NCBI GenBank assembly: GCA_026770585.1
Contig: MU646892.1
Coordinates: 97,343 to 121,770, forward strand
DNA from: Baffinella frigidus
Taxonomy: Eukaryota > Cryptophyceae > Cryptomonadales > Baffinellaceae
Reading direction: 5' to 3'
Length of the DNA stretch: 24,428 nucleotides
In this document: piece after piece, positions 15,201 to 16,757 of the stretch
Layout: every line of letters begins with the position of its first letter
How positions within the stretch are numbered: position 1 is the stretch's first letter
Translations under genes and position numbers: made by a program
The notes under the pieces: model-generated
Databases searched by the model: none
The model's input: the letters and a program-made list of their open reading frames with translations, nothing else
What the model was told of the DNA's origin: nothing

Positions 15201-16135
15201 TTGCCTGTCTGTGGTGTGCGGGCGCGGGAGCGTAGCGCTGTCTGAGCGGGCTGCTCGCAGGGAGGCCAGGGGGGAGATCTCTCGGCGATTCACGCCGCGT
15301 GCGGCAGGAGGCGGGGGTTGCCGGTTGTTTGCAGAATCGGCAGCGAGAGAGGGAGGCGGCGGGGGAAGGGCCCCGGCCTCCTGATTGCTGGCGGACTGGG
15401 CCGCAGCCCCGAGAAGACCCGGCGCCAACCCATCTTCTTCGAAGAGGATCGAGTTGAGCAAGTCGTCCTCCACCTGGGAGAGGTGTCATGCTGAGAACCG
15501 ACAGCCCCGAAATCGAAATCAGGCGATCCTGTGAAGCAAGGTGGTTCTGAGCGCGATTCGCCAATCCCGATACGGGCAAAACCTCTTTGAGAAATCGAGT
15601 GGAGTAGCATGAGGGACTGGGGTGACGCCCAGCAGCACAGCAAGGCGGTTGGGCCAGTCACCAACAAGCCTTCGTTTCCCCCGCCAGCAGCGGCGGCAGG
15701 CTCCTTGCCTGCCCCCCCAAACCCGAGAAAGAGCTCCTCAGAGAGCGGCTCCTCCGAGAGAATCGCGCGGAGCATCGCGGCGTCCACCTCCTCGTCGTCC
15801 TCCCCCGCCATCTCTCCCCTCAGCGCGAAAAACAAAAGATCTTTCCGAAGCTGGTCAAGGCCGCCAGGATCGCGGCGGAGAGGAGACTGGGGCGCGCGCC
15901 AAAAGTTGTAATAAGGGTGTGGGGCGTGCTACAGTGCCTCGCCCGCCGTGTTGGAGGTCGCCGGGGCCTCGTGAGCCTGCATATGAGGGGGAAGGCGAAC
16001 GCAACGCCCCTCGGCGGGCTCGACGGGCATAACCTGTTTCAAAAAGGCATCCAGGAGTGACCCCTTCCGAGAATCCGAGGATTCAGGCAGGGGGCCGTCA
16101 CAGAACCGGGTCATCGGCTCGAACAAGCCCATCAT
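1..16135 (-). CDS. VPS8: VPS8 homologue (CORVET tethering subunit), 25 exons found, 3' truncated by window edge
   Basis: Vps8 is the CORVET-specific subunit that tethers Rab5-type early endosomes before fusion. Exons on the minus strand: 16034-16135, 15662-15886, 14889-15473, 13884-13982, 13009-13202, 11932-12042, 10863-10944, 10095-10292, 9297-9418, 8863-8925, 7934-8017, 7711-7858, 7457-7680, 6746-6960, 6155-6275, 5940-6006, 5397-5476, 4866-4973, 3744-3870, 3538-3628, 3102-3220, 1985-2121, 1338-1418, 682-945, 1-205. Reading phase agrees at every junction except V3-V4. Diagnostic segments appear in family order: 'SSLIAVGIGGTALVL', 'GYASGRIGVFNASSGALV', 'SADASGLVLSHK', 'GSMPLLDWSPP', 'LQKLVLQGDLRTLPPE', 'CILRIDLASIDFHQ', 'AVKLCREARPRLHLALVHLF'. 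About 1,280 codons are covered; animal Vps8 is about 1,400. The C-terminal RING is not in the window. The assignment rests on remembered family sequence, not an alignment. Gly-rich loops interrupt the propeller. Confidence 0.9.
248..270 (-). repeat. Degenerate copy of V25 acceptor edge
   Basis: The minus strand reads TTTGCAG|ACGTTATTGGG..., paralleling the true junction GACAG|GCGTTACTGGG... at 205-207. It lies inside the same intron, upstream of the true exon. Confidence 0.75.
289..310. repeat. Perfect 22-bp palindrome
   Basis: AAGTTGCCCGA and its exact reverse complement are joined without a spacer. Its role is unknown; it lies in the V24-V25 intron. Confidence 0.9.
491..516 (-). repeat. 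Degenerate copy of V24 donor edge
   Basis: The minus strand CTCCGCTTCCTCGTG-TAAGAG|GTCAC mirrors the real V24 end ...CTCGTGCAAGAG|GTGTC at 677-702, including the GT. Confidence 0.8.
682..945 (-). CDS. VPS8: VPS8 exon V24 with NGS-rich repeat
   Basis: Acceptor GACAG|GAGGTC, donor CAAGAG|GTGTCT; 88 codons, phase 0-0. It opens 'EVVDRVLLLTSLSNPSNGSN', continues as a repeated NGSN-type low-complexity stretch, and ends 'SLEENERVELLRFLVQE'. The two helices match the V...L......E....LL.LL pair of the Vps8 solenoid, with the Asn/Ser repeat as a loop. Confidence 0.8.
946..1337 (-). other. VPS8 intron V23-V24
   Basis: No gene is seen beyond the intron. Short direct repeats occur (GTCACGTCCAC at about 950 and 990, twice GGCACGCGAGTCA at 1022-1048); the first echoes the sequence just upstream of the V24 acceptor. 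One reading at 1230-1310 (LRALVCMLRG...) is open but out of phase with the neighbouring exons. Confidence 0.6.
1338..1418 (-). CDS. VPS8: Probable VPS8 exon V23
   Basis: Acceptor ACGGCAG|GTGACG, donor CGCCAG|GTGCAC; 27 codons, phase 0-0. It encodes 'VTVALDAFKLPEGRLQEG'. It fits between V22 and V24 in phase; sequence similarity is only general. Confidence 0.55.
1419..1984 (-). other. VPS8 intron V22-V23
   Basis: It contains repeated 'CTCTCCTRCCA' units (1455-1530), repeats around 'CCCCAACCGTTG' (1668-1760), and a copy of the V22 donor edge (1840-1905). No other coding signal is supported. Confidence 0.6.
1840..1905 (-). repeat. Degenerate copy of V22 3' end and donor
   Basis: The minus strand ATGCACCGCGTGGCGAGACG...CTCGACCAG|GTTGCC parallels V22 CTGCACCGCCTTGCGACACG...CTCGATCAG|GTCTCC. 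A 4-base length difference breaks the frame, so this copy is not a usable coding exon. Confidence 0.8.
1985..2121 (-). CDS. VPS8: Probable VPS8 exon V22
   Basis: Acceptor CGGCAG|GGGTCG, donor ATCAG|GTCTCC; two lead bases plus 45 codons. The frame that fits V21 encodes 'CLACRHSLAALHRLATRG' and 'RLASALDQ'. Homology is weak. Support comes from phase, from several degenerate acceptor copies upstream (2330-2660) and a donor copy downstream (1840-1905), the same pattern that surrounds secure exons. Confidence 0.55.
2150..2270. mobile_element. MITE-like foldback element with 20-bp TIRs
   Basis: The left end TAACGTCCTGAAACCGGGTA (2150-2169) is nearly the reverse complement of the right end (2250-2270). 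The interior repeats CCTACGG/CCGTAGG and CCTAGG motifs. There is no coding capacity and no certain target-site duplication. It lies in the V21-V22 intron. Confidence 0.75.
2330..2660 (-). repeat. Three degenerate copies of the V22 acceptor region
   Basis: The minus strand has GGCAG|GGTCCCAGC (about 2628-2660), GGCAG|GAGTGGTCC with GCGGTATTGCCGGCGG (about 2485-2535) and GCGGCAG|GGGTGGTCC (about 2380-2412). All resemble GGCAG|GGGTCGTGC... of V22. They lie upstream of the true exon in the same intron. Confidence 0.75.
2670..2880. repeat. Short direct repeats in intron V21-V22
   Basis: Units such as CACCA-CCAGTCAGGCGCGC / CACCA-ATCAGGCGCGC (about 2710 and 2830) and AGGATCAGCCAAC / GGGATCAACCAAT recur. 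No coding frame is supported. Confidence 0.5.
2974..3105. repeat. 66-bp tandem duplication overlapping V21 donor
   Basis: Two copies, 2974-3039 and 3040-3105, both with GAGCGTTTTCG...TAAAGCACCAAT...GCGAA. The right copy ends at the V21 donor, so the left one is a copy of the first 66 bases of the intron. Confidence 0.8.
3102..3220 (-). CDS. VPS8: VPS8 exon V21
   Basis: Acceptor CCGCAG|GCTGGT, donor CTCAG|GTTCGC; one lead base, 39 codons, one base. It encodes 'LVVQCASLKSPSSALPLD' and 'GALEPLALLLYGGPAS', helical, placed like the Y..L..LL..D segment of the Vps8 solenoid. Confidence 0.72.
3226..3295. repeat. 21-bp tandem repeat, three copies
   Basis: Unit CACGCCAGGCCACACATCATC. On the minus strand it is the segment directly upstream of the V21 acceptor, repeated. 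Confidence 0.9.
3538..3628 (-). CDS. VPS8: VPS8 exon V20, acidic/Gly loop
   Basis: Acceptor CTGCAG|AGGAGA, donor CTCAG|GTACGC; two lead bases, 29 codons, two bases. It encodes an acidic Gly-rich linker ending 'DDAGVLLR'. Phase fits both neighbours exactly, though a loop of this kind gives little homology support. Confidence 0.65.
3744..3870 (-). CDS. VPS8: VPS8 exon V19
   Basis: Acceptor GCGCAG|GCGGTG, 42 codons plus one base. It encodes 'AVKLCREARPRLHLALVHLF' then 'AEGLHDLLTP', matching the VV.LC.E..LY.ALIY.F..GL.D..TP segment of Vps8. Donor CACG|GTCTGT (phase 1) is chosen because it joins V20 in frame; a later donor at 3705 (CCTG|GTGAAA, phase 0) would not. Confidence 0.9.
3905..4118. repeat. 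Large nested inverted repeat (foldback)
   Basis: Outer arms of about 50 bp (3905-3955 and 4064-4115) are largely complementary. Inner arms of 18 bp (4012-4029 and 4046-4063) are perfect. The left side also carries a small hairpin, CTGCGAAGAGG/CCTCTTCGCAG, at 3980-4004. It lies in the V18-V19 intron. Confidence 0.85.
4125..4160 (-). repeat. Degenerate copy of V19 acceptor edge
   Basis: The minus strand GGCGCAG|GCGGTGAAGTTATGGCGGGAGGCAAGAC differs at only a few bases from the real V19 start, but then diverges and would encode 'MKLWREARLPD', losing the conserved helix. Confidence 0.88.
4280..4400. repeat. Telomere-like array, TTTCGGG variant
   Basis: Near-perfect TTTCGGG units with some TTTAGGG at the right end. 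In the VPS8 sense RNA this reads CCCGAAA/CCCTAAA. Confidence 0.95.
4401..4478 (-). repeat. Degenerate copy of V18 3' end and its GC donor
   Basis: The minus strand reproduces GGTGAAGGGGCGCGCCGAGGC...ATCGACTTCCACCAG|GCCTTA. Relative to V18 it lacks 4 bases and so is frameshifted. Like the real junction it has GC, not GT, after CAG. Confidence 0.9.
4476..4808. repeat. Telomere-like array, CCCTGAA / CCCTCAA variants
   Basis: Long run of 7-mers CCCTGAA and CCCTCAA on the plus strand, i.e. G-rich (TTCAGGG) in the VPS8 transcript. It lies just after the V18 donor; with the opposite-sense block at 4280-4400 it could pair. Confidence 0.95.
4866..4973 (-). CDS. VPS8: VPS8 exon V18 with a GC donor
   Basis: Acceptor GGCAG|GTGGCG, 36 codons, phase 0-0. 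It encodes 'VAQALLEKLGRGGVKGRAEA' and 'CILRIDLASIDFHQ', one of the best-conserved Vps8 stretches (hydrophobic-D-hydrophobic-SLDFNQ). The downstream intron begins CCAG|GCAATC, a GC rather than GT donor. V19 follows in frame with 'AVKLCREA', as the family requires. Confidence 0.93.
4974..5396 (-). other. VPS8 intron V17-V18
   Basis: It holds a partial copy of dispersed repeat B (about 5008-5046), a duplicated CATCCAGCAACGCTGCATCG near 5210-5235 and a short CCCTAAC/CCCCAAA stretch (5256-5310). No other gene is seen. Confidence 0.6.
5397..5476 (-). CDS. VPS8: VPS8 exon V17
   Basis: Acceptor GAGCAG|GAGCAA, donor CTGAG|GTCCTC; two lead bases plus 26 codons. It encodes 'GAYLSALQKLVLQGDLRTLP' then PE, the conserved G.FL..LEP.IL...L..LPPE segment of Vps8. 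Confidence 0.92.
5743..5803 (-). repeat. Degenerate copy of almost all of exon V16
   Basis: The minus strand encodes 'VLLRAMISAARDHLDPFG' before GGTCCTC, nearly the same as V16 'VLLRAMLSAARDHLDPSG', but lacks the V16 acceptor. It lies in the intron downstream of V16 and could act as a cryptic exon. Confidence 0.88.
5886..5935. repeat. Short degenerate TTTAGGG block
   Basis: A few TTTAGGG/TTTGGGG units immediately beyond the V16 donor. Confidence 0.7.
5940..6006 (-). CDS. VPS8: VPS8 exon V16
   Basis: Acceptor AAACAG|GCGGGG, donor CTCCG|GTCCTC; 22 codons plus one base. It encodes 'GDVLLRAMLSAARDHLDPS', equivalent to the D-LLF helix of Vps8. An almost full-length degenerate copy lies in the next intron (5743-5803). 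Confidence 0.87.
6018..6150. repeat. Degenerate TTTAGGG/TTTCGGG block filling intron V15-V16
   Basis: Telomere-like units fill nearly the whole 148-bp intron, so CCCTAAA-type RNA leads up to the V16 acceptor. Confidence 0.9.
6155..6275 (-). CDS. VPS8: VPS8 exon V15
   Basis: Acceptor GCGCAG|GCCCGG, donor GCTGAG|GTGCGT; one lead base plus 40 codons. A low-complexity loop is followed by 'AAGVFEACCRASAE', which continues into V16 as a helical pair. Placement rests mainly on exact phase at both ends and position. Confidence 0.75.
6485..6680 (-). repeat. Copies of V14 donor edge
   Basis: The minus strand has CTCGAGGCC(TTG)GCCAG|GTG at about 6486-6502, 6638-6660 (no clear GT) and 6653-6680, paralleling the real CTCGAGGCCCTGCCCAG|GTGCGT at 6740-6765. 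Confidence 0.8.
6510..6620. repeat. One MITE-like arm fused to dispersed repeat B
   Basis: CTCTGCCTCATTCGGGTTGA resembles the terminal repeat of the 11448-11547 element. It is followed by the B repeat: TCTCAAGTTG...GGTACACATCC...CTCACCAAATTGGTGA, shared with 16957-17047. Confidence 0.7.
6746..6960 (-). CDS. VPS8: VPS8 exon V14, start of alpha-solenoid
   Basis: Acceptor CTCCAG|GTGTGG, donor CCCAG|GTGCGT; 71 codons plus two bases. It encodes 'VWWALLRSPRDRVLLSRR', 'HGILSALALAGGLCVG' and 'EELGEMVEGLVRELLEAL', matching the W/R-E-R-V...AL.LA...G...V segment that opens the Vps8 solenoid. Several copies of its donor edge lie at 6485-6680. Confidence 0.9.
6961..7456 (-). other. VPS8 intron V13-V14
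   Basis: It contains a GA-rich microsatellite with a G run (7152-7205) and otherwise no recognised feature. Confidence 0.6.
7152..7205. repeat. GA microsatellite
   Basis: GA-repeat interrupted by an 11-base G run, ending in ATATATAAGAGAG. Confidence 0.9.
7457..7680 (-). CDS. VPS8: VPS8 exon V13, end of propeller with Gly-rich loop
   Basis: Acceptor CCGTAG|AGCTCC, donor GAGAG|GTACTG; two lead bases plus 74 codons. It starts 'LREVARVSLLGSPGVGDAA' after the V12 junction, has a long Gly/Arg/Ala loop encoded by G runs, and ends 'SRAGVLGPGGE'. Beyond the first 15 residues similarity is weak, but no other frame or splice set fits the phase. Confidence 0.8.
7711..7858 (-). CDS. VPS8: VPS8 exon V12
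   Basis: Acceptor AAAGCAG|GCACTC, donor CCAGG|GTCAGG; 49 codons plus one base. It encodes 'ALAVVTRDGTLRLLTLAS', a clear propeller strand pair, then a Ser/Gly-rich loop. Phase 1 out joins V13 as GAG (Glu). Confidence 0.87.
7891..7922 (-). repeat. Degenerate copy of V11 acceptor edge
   Basis: The minus strand GCTAGACAG|ACCCGCATAC repeats the true V11 junction GCTAGACAG|ACCCGCACCTAC (about 8010-8026). Unlike most acceptor copies it lies downstream of its exon. Confidence 0.85.
7934..8017 (-). CDS. VPS8: VPS8 exon V11
   Basis: Acceptor AGACAG|ACCCGC, donor GGGCTA|GTGGAA; 28 codons, phase 0-0. It encodes 'FERPLKRNGSSHILEWVHFG'. The hydrophobic-Trp strand followed by V12 'ALAVVTRDGTLRLL' matches the next propeller blade. 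A copy of the acceptor and first codons lies at 7891-7922. Confidence 0.87.
8018..8862 (-). other. VPS8 intron V10-V11
   Basis: It holds a CACACCAC run (8027-8048), a plus-strand open stretch at 8052-8230 that I do not call a gene, and a minisatellite (8330-8560). No other exon is supported. Confidence 0.6.
8330..8560. repeat. Minisatellite, about six degenerate 35-40 bp units
   Basis: On the minus strand units read GAGTGCACTCTGGATGGTGC then AGGGGGCTGCATGGGATGA, with variations. Confidence 0.85.
8863..8925 (-). CDS. VPS8: VPS8 exon V10
   Basis: Acceptor AACCAG|GCCGGG, donor ATCAAG|GTGCTG; 21 codons, phase 0-0. It encodes 'GGAIAVGWGEDVRVIK', the blade strand (LA..G..V.....) that follows the LLAW segment. 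Confidence 0.9.
8932..9288. repeat. Telomere-like array, TTTATGG variant
   Basis: Mostly GGTTTAT units with GTGTATG and TTGATGG variants. It fills the intron between V9 and V10 and reads CCATAAA in the VPS8 sense RNA. Confidence 0.95.
9297..9418 (-). CDS. VPS8: VPS8 exon V9
   Basis: Acceptor TCCCAG|GATCG, donor GGGG|GTAACC. It encodes 'SMPLLDWSPPASSEA', corresponding to the conserved PLLAW strand of Vps8, then a polar loop. It is flanked on both sides by telomere-like arrays filling the introns. Confidence 0.9.
9424..9718. repeat. Telomere-like array, TTTAGGG / TTGAGGG
   Basis: GGGTTTA units with GGGTTGA, GGGTTCA and TTTGGGG variants, starting 6 bp from the V9 acceptor; CCCTAAA in the sense RNA. 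Confidence 0.95.
9856..9953. repeat. 49-bp tandem duplication
   Basis: Two copies, 9856-9904 and 9905-9953, both ACGGTAT.AC.ACG.ACCAGTGTTGAAGT...GAT. It lies in the V8-V9 intron. Confidence 0.9.
9990..10080. repeat. Degenerate TTTCGGG / GTGTCGGG block
   Basis: Short-period G-rich units (GGTTTCGG, GGGTGTCG), near the V8 donor. Confidence 0.75.
10095..10292 (-). CDS. VPS8: VPS8 exon V8
   Basis: Acceptor CACCAG|GGCCG directly after a CCCTAAACCC stretch, donor CAAAG|GTGCGC; 2+65 codons+1. It encodes 'PILALACPPP', a loop, then 'SAVAMCAGEMAFVAQLQPQT'. This matches the Vps8 propeller strand pair in which a hydrophobic strand is followed by Q/K-P-x-x-K/R. An earlier donor after 'TRIAFK' would break phase with V9. 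Confidence 0.93.
10341..10418 (-). repeat. Degenerate copy of V8 acceptor and 5' half
   Basis: The minus strand CGCCAG|GACCAATCTTGGC... continues to CAGCTCTCGGGATCCGCAG, paralleling V8 CACCAG|GGCCGATTCTGGC...CAGCTCTCGGGTCCGCAG. It sits upstream of V8 within the same intron. Confidence 0.88.
10863..10944 (-). CDS. VPS8: VPS8 exon V7
   Basis: Acceptor CTCGCAG|TTGAGC, donor ACACCG|GTACTC; 27 codons plus one base. It encodes 'LSKVLMMVRVTSSTLLDGSS', the conserved strand and following turn. Its phase (0 in, 1 out) fits V6 and V8 exactly. Two partial copies of the acceptor side lie upstream in the intron. Confidence 0.9.
11058..11100 (-). repeat. Copy of V7 acceptor edge
   Basis: The minus strand ATGCAG|TTGAGCAAGGTGATGATGATGG... 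is almost identical to V7 (CGCAG|TTGAGCAAGGTGCTGATGATGG). It is followed upstream by TTTAGGG units (11101-11130). It has an intact acceptor and could be used as an alternative. Confidence 0.9.
11101..11130. repeat. Short TTTAGGG block
   Basis: Three to four telomere-like units, C-rich in the sense RNA, abutting the V7 acceptor copy just as similar blocks abut true acceptors. Confidence 0.9.
11190..11350. repeat. Further V7 edge copy and GCTAGAC microsatellite
   Basis: About 11180-11225 carries a third, more diverged V7 acceptor copy (minus GTCAGCAGGATGCGCATCAT). At 11230-11350 follow degenerate GCTAGAC units. Confidence 0.8.
11448..11547. mobile_element. MITE-like element (CTCTGCCTGAGT family), 27-bp TIRs
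   Basis: The left arm (11448-11474) and the reverse complement of the right arm (11521-11547) share CTCYGCCTG.GTA...CTGGGCTCGCC. It is about 100 bp and non-coding. Relatives occur at about 11865-11925, 17652-17762 and 20298-20394. Confidence 0.8.
11640..11855 (-). repeat. Two copies of V6 donor edge
   Basis: The minus strand CTCTCCCACAAG|GTCCTCCTC (about 11650-11672) and CTCTCGCACAAG|GTCCGCATC (about 11819-11845) copy the true CTCTCCCACAAG|GTCCGTGC (11924-11943). Both keep the GT and lie downstream in the same intron. Confidence 0.9.
11865..11925 (-). mobile_element. Partial MITE-like element (CTCTGCCTGAGT family)
   Basis: On the minus strand it matches the left arm and interior of the 11448-11547 element (ACTCTGTCTGAGTAAGACTG ... 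TACTGGAGTTTA). The second arm is not evident. Confidence 0.7.
11932..12042 (-). CDS. VPS8: VPS8 exon V6, blade following V5
   Basis: Acceptor CAACAG|GTTGCG, donor CACAAG|GTCCGT, 37 codons, phase 0-0. It encodes 'VAGAHTSSVLHVRC' and 'KSAFISADASGLVLSHK'. The AH..(A/S)VLH.. segment followed by a SADASG.V strand is the Vps8 hallmark directly after the first WD blade. Degenerate copies of both ends sit in the flanking introns. Confidence 0.95.
12225..12300 (-). repeat. Copy of V6 5' half
   Basis: The minus strand encodes 'LHVRCIQPCGGTPAFISS', close to V6 'LHVRCIQPCGGKSAFISA', then diverges; CACGTGCGATG is itself doubled. It is in the intron upstream of V6. Confidence 0.9.
12336..12366. repeat. 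Short TTTAGGG block
   Basis: GGTTTAGGATTTAGGGTGTAGGG, beside the V6 acceptor copy. Confidence 0.85.
12605..12720. repeat. Dispersed repeat A, copy 1
   Basis: It shares ACCAAGGGATTTCG, ACCC, and CTACGGTAGGCAATC-GTAGGGG with 16773-16860 and 17513-17605. A weaker relative is at 18795-18840. Confidence 0.8.
13009..13202 (-). CDS. VPS8: VPS8 exon V5, WD40-like blade
   Basis: Acceptor CCCAG|GAGCAGG, donor GAGAG|GTGCGC; two lead bases plus 64 codons. It encodes 'SGDVVTCLALEP' and 'GLVVGYASGRIGVFNASSG', a textbook beta-propeller blade. A poly-Gly loop lies between the two strands and is encoded by long G runs, where length errors or polymorphism are likely. Confidence 0.9.
13431..13501. repeat. Nested hairpin element
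   Basis: Arms CTAATTCCGGCATTCCGTA (13431-13449) and the near-exact complement (13484-13501) enclose a second palindrome, CTACCGTAT-TGC-ATACGGTAG. A third partial arm, GCCGAAATTAGGTCG, follows. Foldback type, in the V4-V5 intron. Confidence 0.85.
13700..13775 (-). repeat. Copy of V4 3' half with a strong donor
   Basis: The minus strand encodes 'SVSWLVAVGIGGTALVLSSA', nearly the V4 protein, and ends at GGGAG|GTAAGG, a better donor consensus than V4's own. No clear acceptor. It lies downstream of V4 and may be an alternative or dead exon. Confidence 0.85.
13884..13982 (-). CDS. VPS8: VPS8 exon V4, start of beta-propeller
   Basis: It encodes 'SHEGTPTCIASVSSLIAVG' then 'IGGTALVLPTP', the first conserved propeller strand of Vps8. 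Donor CCAG|GTCACA in phase 1 matches the two-base lead of V5. The acceptor is a NAGNAG (GCAGCAG): starts at 13982 or 13979 are both in frame and differ by one codon. Confidence 0.85.
14068..14096. repeat. Perfect hairpin, 13-bp arms
   Basis: CCTTGGGGTGGTT - C - AACCACCCCAAGG, inside the V3-V4 intron. Confidence 0.9.
14095..14165 (-). repeat. Copy of V4 acceptor edge
   Basis: The minus strand GGAGCGAAGCGCTGCAG|TCGAGACACA... encodes 'VETHDDTPTCIAS', paralleling V4 'VASHEGTPTCIAS'. It is upstream of V4 in the intron. Confidence 0.85.
14224..14400. mobile_element. 177-bp MITE-like element with about 30-bp near-perfect TIRs
   Basis: Left AGAGCGTTTGCGGTAATTGT... (14224-14253) is the exact reverse complement of the right end (14371-14400), with imperfect extension inward. 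It is AT-richer than its surroundings and non-coding. No clear target-site duplication is visible. It lies in the V3-V4 intron. Confidence 0.92.
14401..14450. repeat. ATCA-type simple repeat
   Basis: AATGAATGAATCAATACATCAATACATC... directly flanks the MITE-like element. Confidence 0.85.
14520..14660. repeat. Interspersed CTAGCAGGT / CATCAGGTGGATGCTGCCTGTC repeats
   Basis: Units built on TAGCAGGTG.AT.C...CTGTC occur three to four times. By analogy with other introns they may be junction copies of an unrecognised exon between V3 and V4. Confidence 0.6.
14819..14872. repeat. Short TTTAGGG block
   Basis: GGTTTAGGTTTTCGGGTTTAGG and similar, just beyond the V3 donor. Confidence 0.85.
14889..15473 (-). 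CDS. VPS8: VPS8 exon V3, long low-complexity N-terminal exon
   Basis: Acceptor CCCAG|GTGGAGGAC, 195 codons. It opens 'VEDDLLNSILFEEDGL', echoing the acidic Leu motif of V2, then becomes Ala/Pro/Gly/Ser-rich with 'SEVDWSAEDAGDD'. The proposed donor GAT|GTGAGG (phase 0) is followed directly by a telomere-like intron. An alternative upstream donor, AGG|GTCTGC, would give phase 1 and join V4 directly. The choice is unresolved. Confidence 0.8.
15662..15886 (-). CDS. VPS8: VPS8 exon V2, acidic N-terminal region
   Basis: Acceptor CCCCAG|TCT, donor TTG|GTGACT, 75 codons, phase 0 at both ends. It encodes a basic stretch ('GLDQLRKDLLFFALRGEM') followed by an acidic one ('EEVDAAMLRAILSEEPL'), of the short Leu/acidic type seen in the variable N-terminus of Vps8 proteins. 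Confidence 0.85.
16034..16135 (-). CDS. VPS8: VPS8 exon V1 (start codon)
   Basis: Thirty-four codons beginning with two consecutive ATGs (MMGLFEPMTRF...) and ending 'LLDAFLKQ' before the donor CAG|GTTATG, phase 0. No other in-frame Met lies nearby upstream, although the frame stays open to about 16771 opposite the ankyrin gene's first exon. The first ATG overlaps the ATG of the plus-strand gene. Confidence 0.75.
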
Positions 16136-16757
16136 GGTGTGTGGTACCGCGCGGAGAAGCCGCCCAGGCACCGTCTGCGGGCGGCGGACCGGTCTCCTGA
16201 CGGTCGTGGCGGCCGTCGCGTGCCTGTCCGCGCGATTCACCCTGGCGCTCCCGAGGGACGGGAGCGCACGGCGAGGCCTGCTCCCTGCGGCGAACCAGGG
16301 AGCGCGGCTTGGCCTGATGGCGCACGGAGTGGCGGGCAGGGGAATGGTGGTGCGTCTGCGCGGTGGAGTGGCGGACAGCGAGCCGGAGACCGAAAGCGAG
16401 GAGGAGAGGGGCCCCGCGCAAAAGCTCTCTGCCCCGTCGAGGCCCACTCCTGCCGCAGCAAGCAAGCCCGCGCCTGCTCCCGCAGCTAAAGCCTCCGCCG
16501 CTAAAGCAGCGCCGTCTGCGACCACTGCTGAGGAGGCAGCTGTGGCAACGGAGGGGGGCGGGGACGGGGAGGAAGCGGCCGCGATGTCAACAAGCGGGGA
16601 GGCTGCCACGGGCGAGGAGGGGGTGCAGGGGGAGGGGGGTGAAGCTGCTGATGGGTTAAACGCGACGCGGCCACCGCTAACGCCCGAGATGGTCCAGAAG
16701 CTCAACGAGCGGCTGTGGGAGGCTGCTGCCGAGGGCAACGAGCCTATGATCCAGAAG
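16134..16757 (+). CDS. Ankyrin gene exon A1
   Basis: ATG plus 208 codons, donor CAGAAG|GTTCCT in phase 0. It encodes the leader, linker and first helix pair of repeat 1 ('RLWEAAAEGNEPMIQK'). There is no in-frame stop immediately upstream, so the start is the best rather than a proven choice. It overlaps the first codon of VPS8 on the other strand. Confidence 0.85.
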
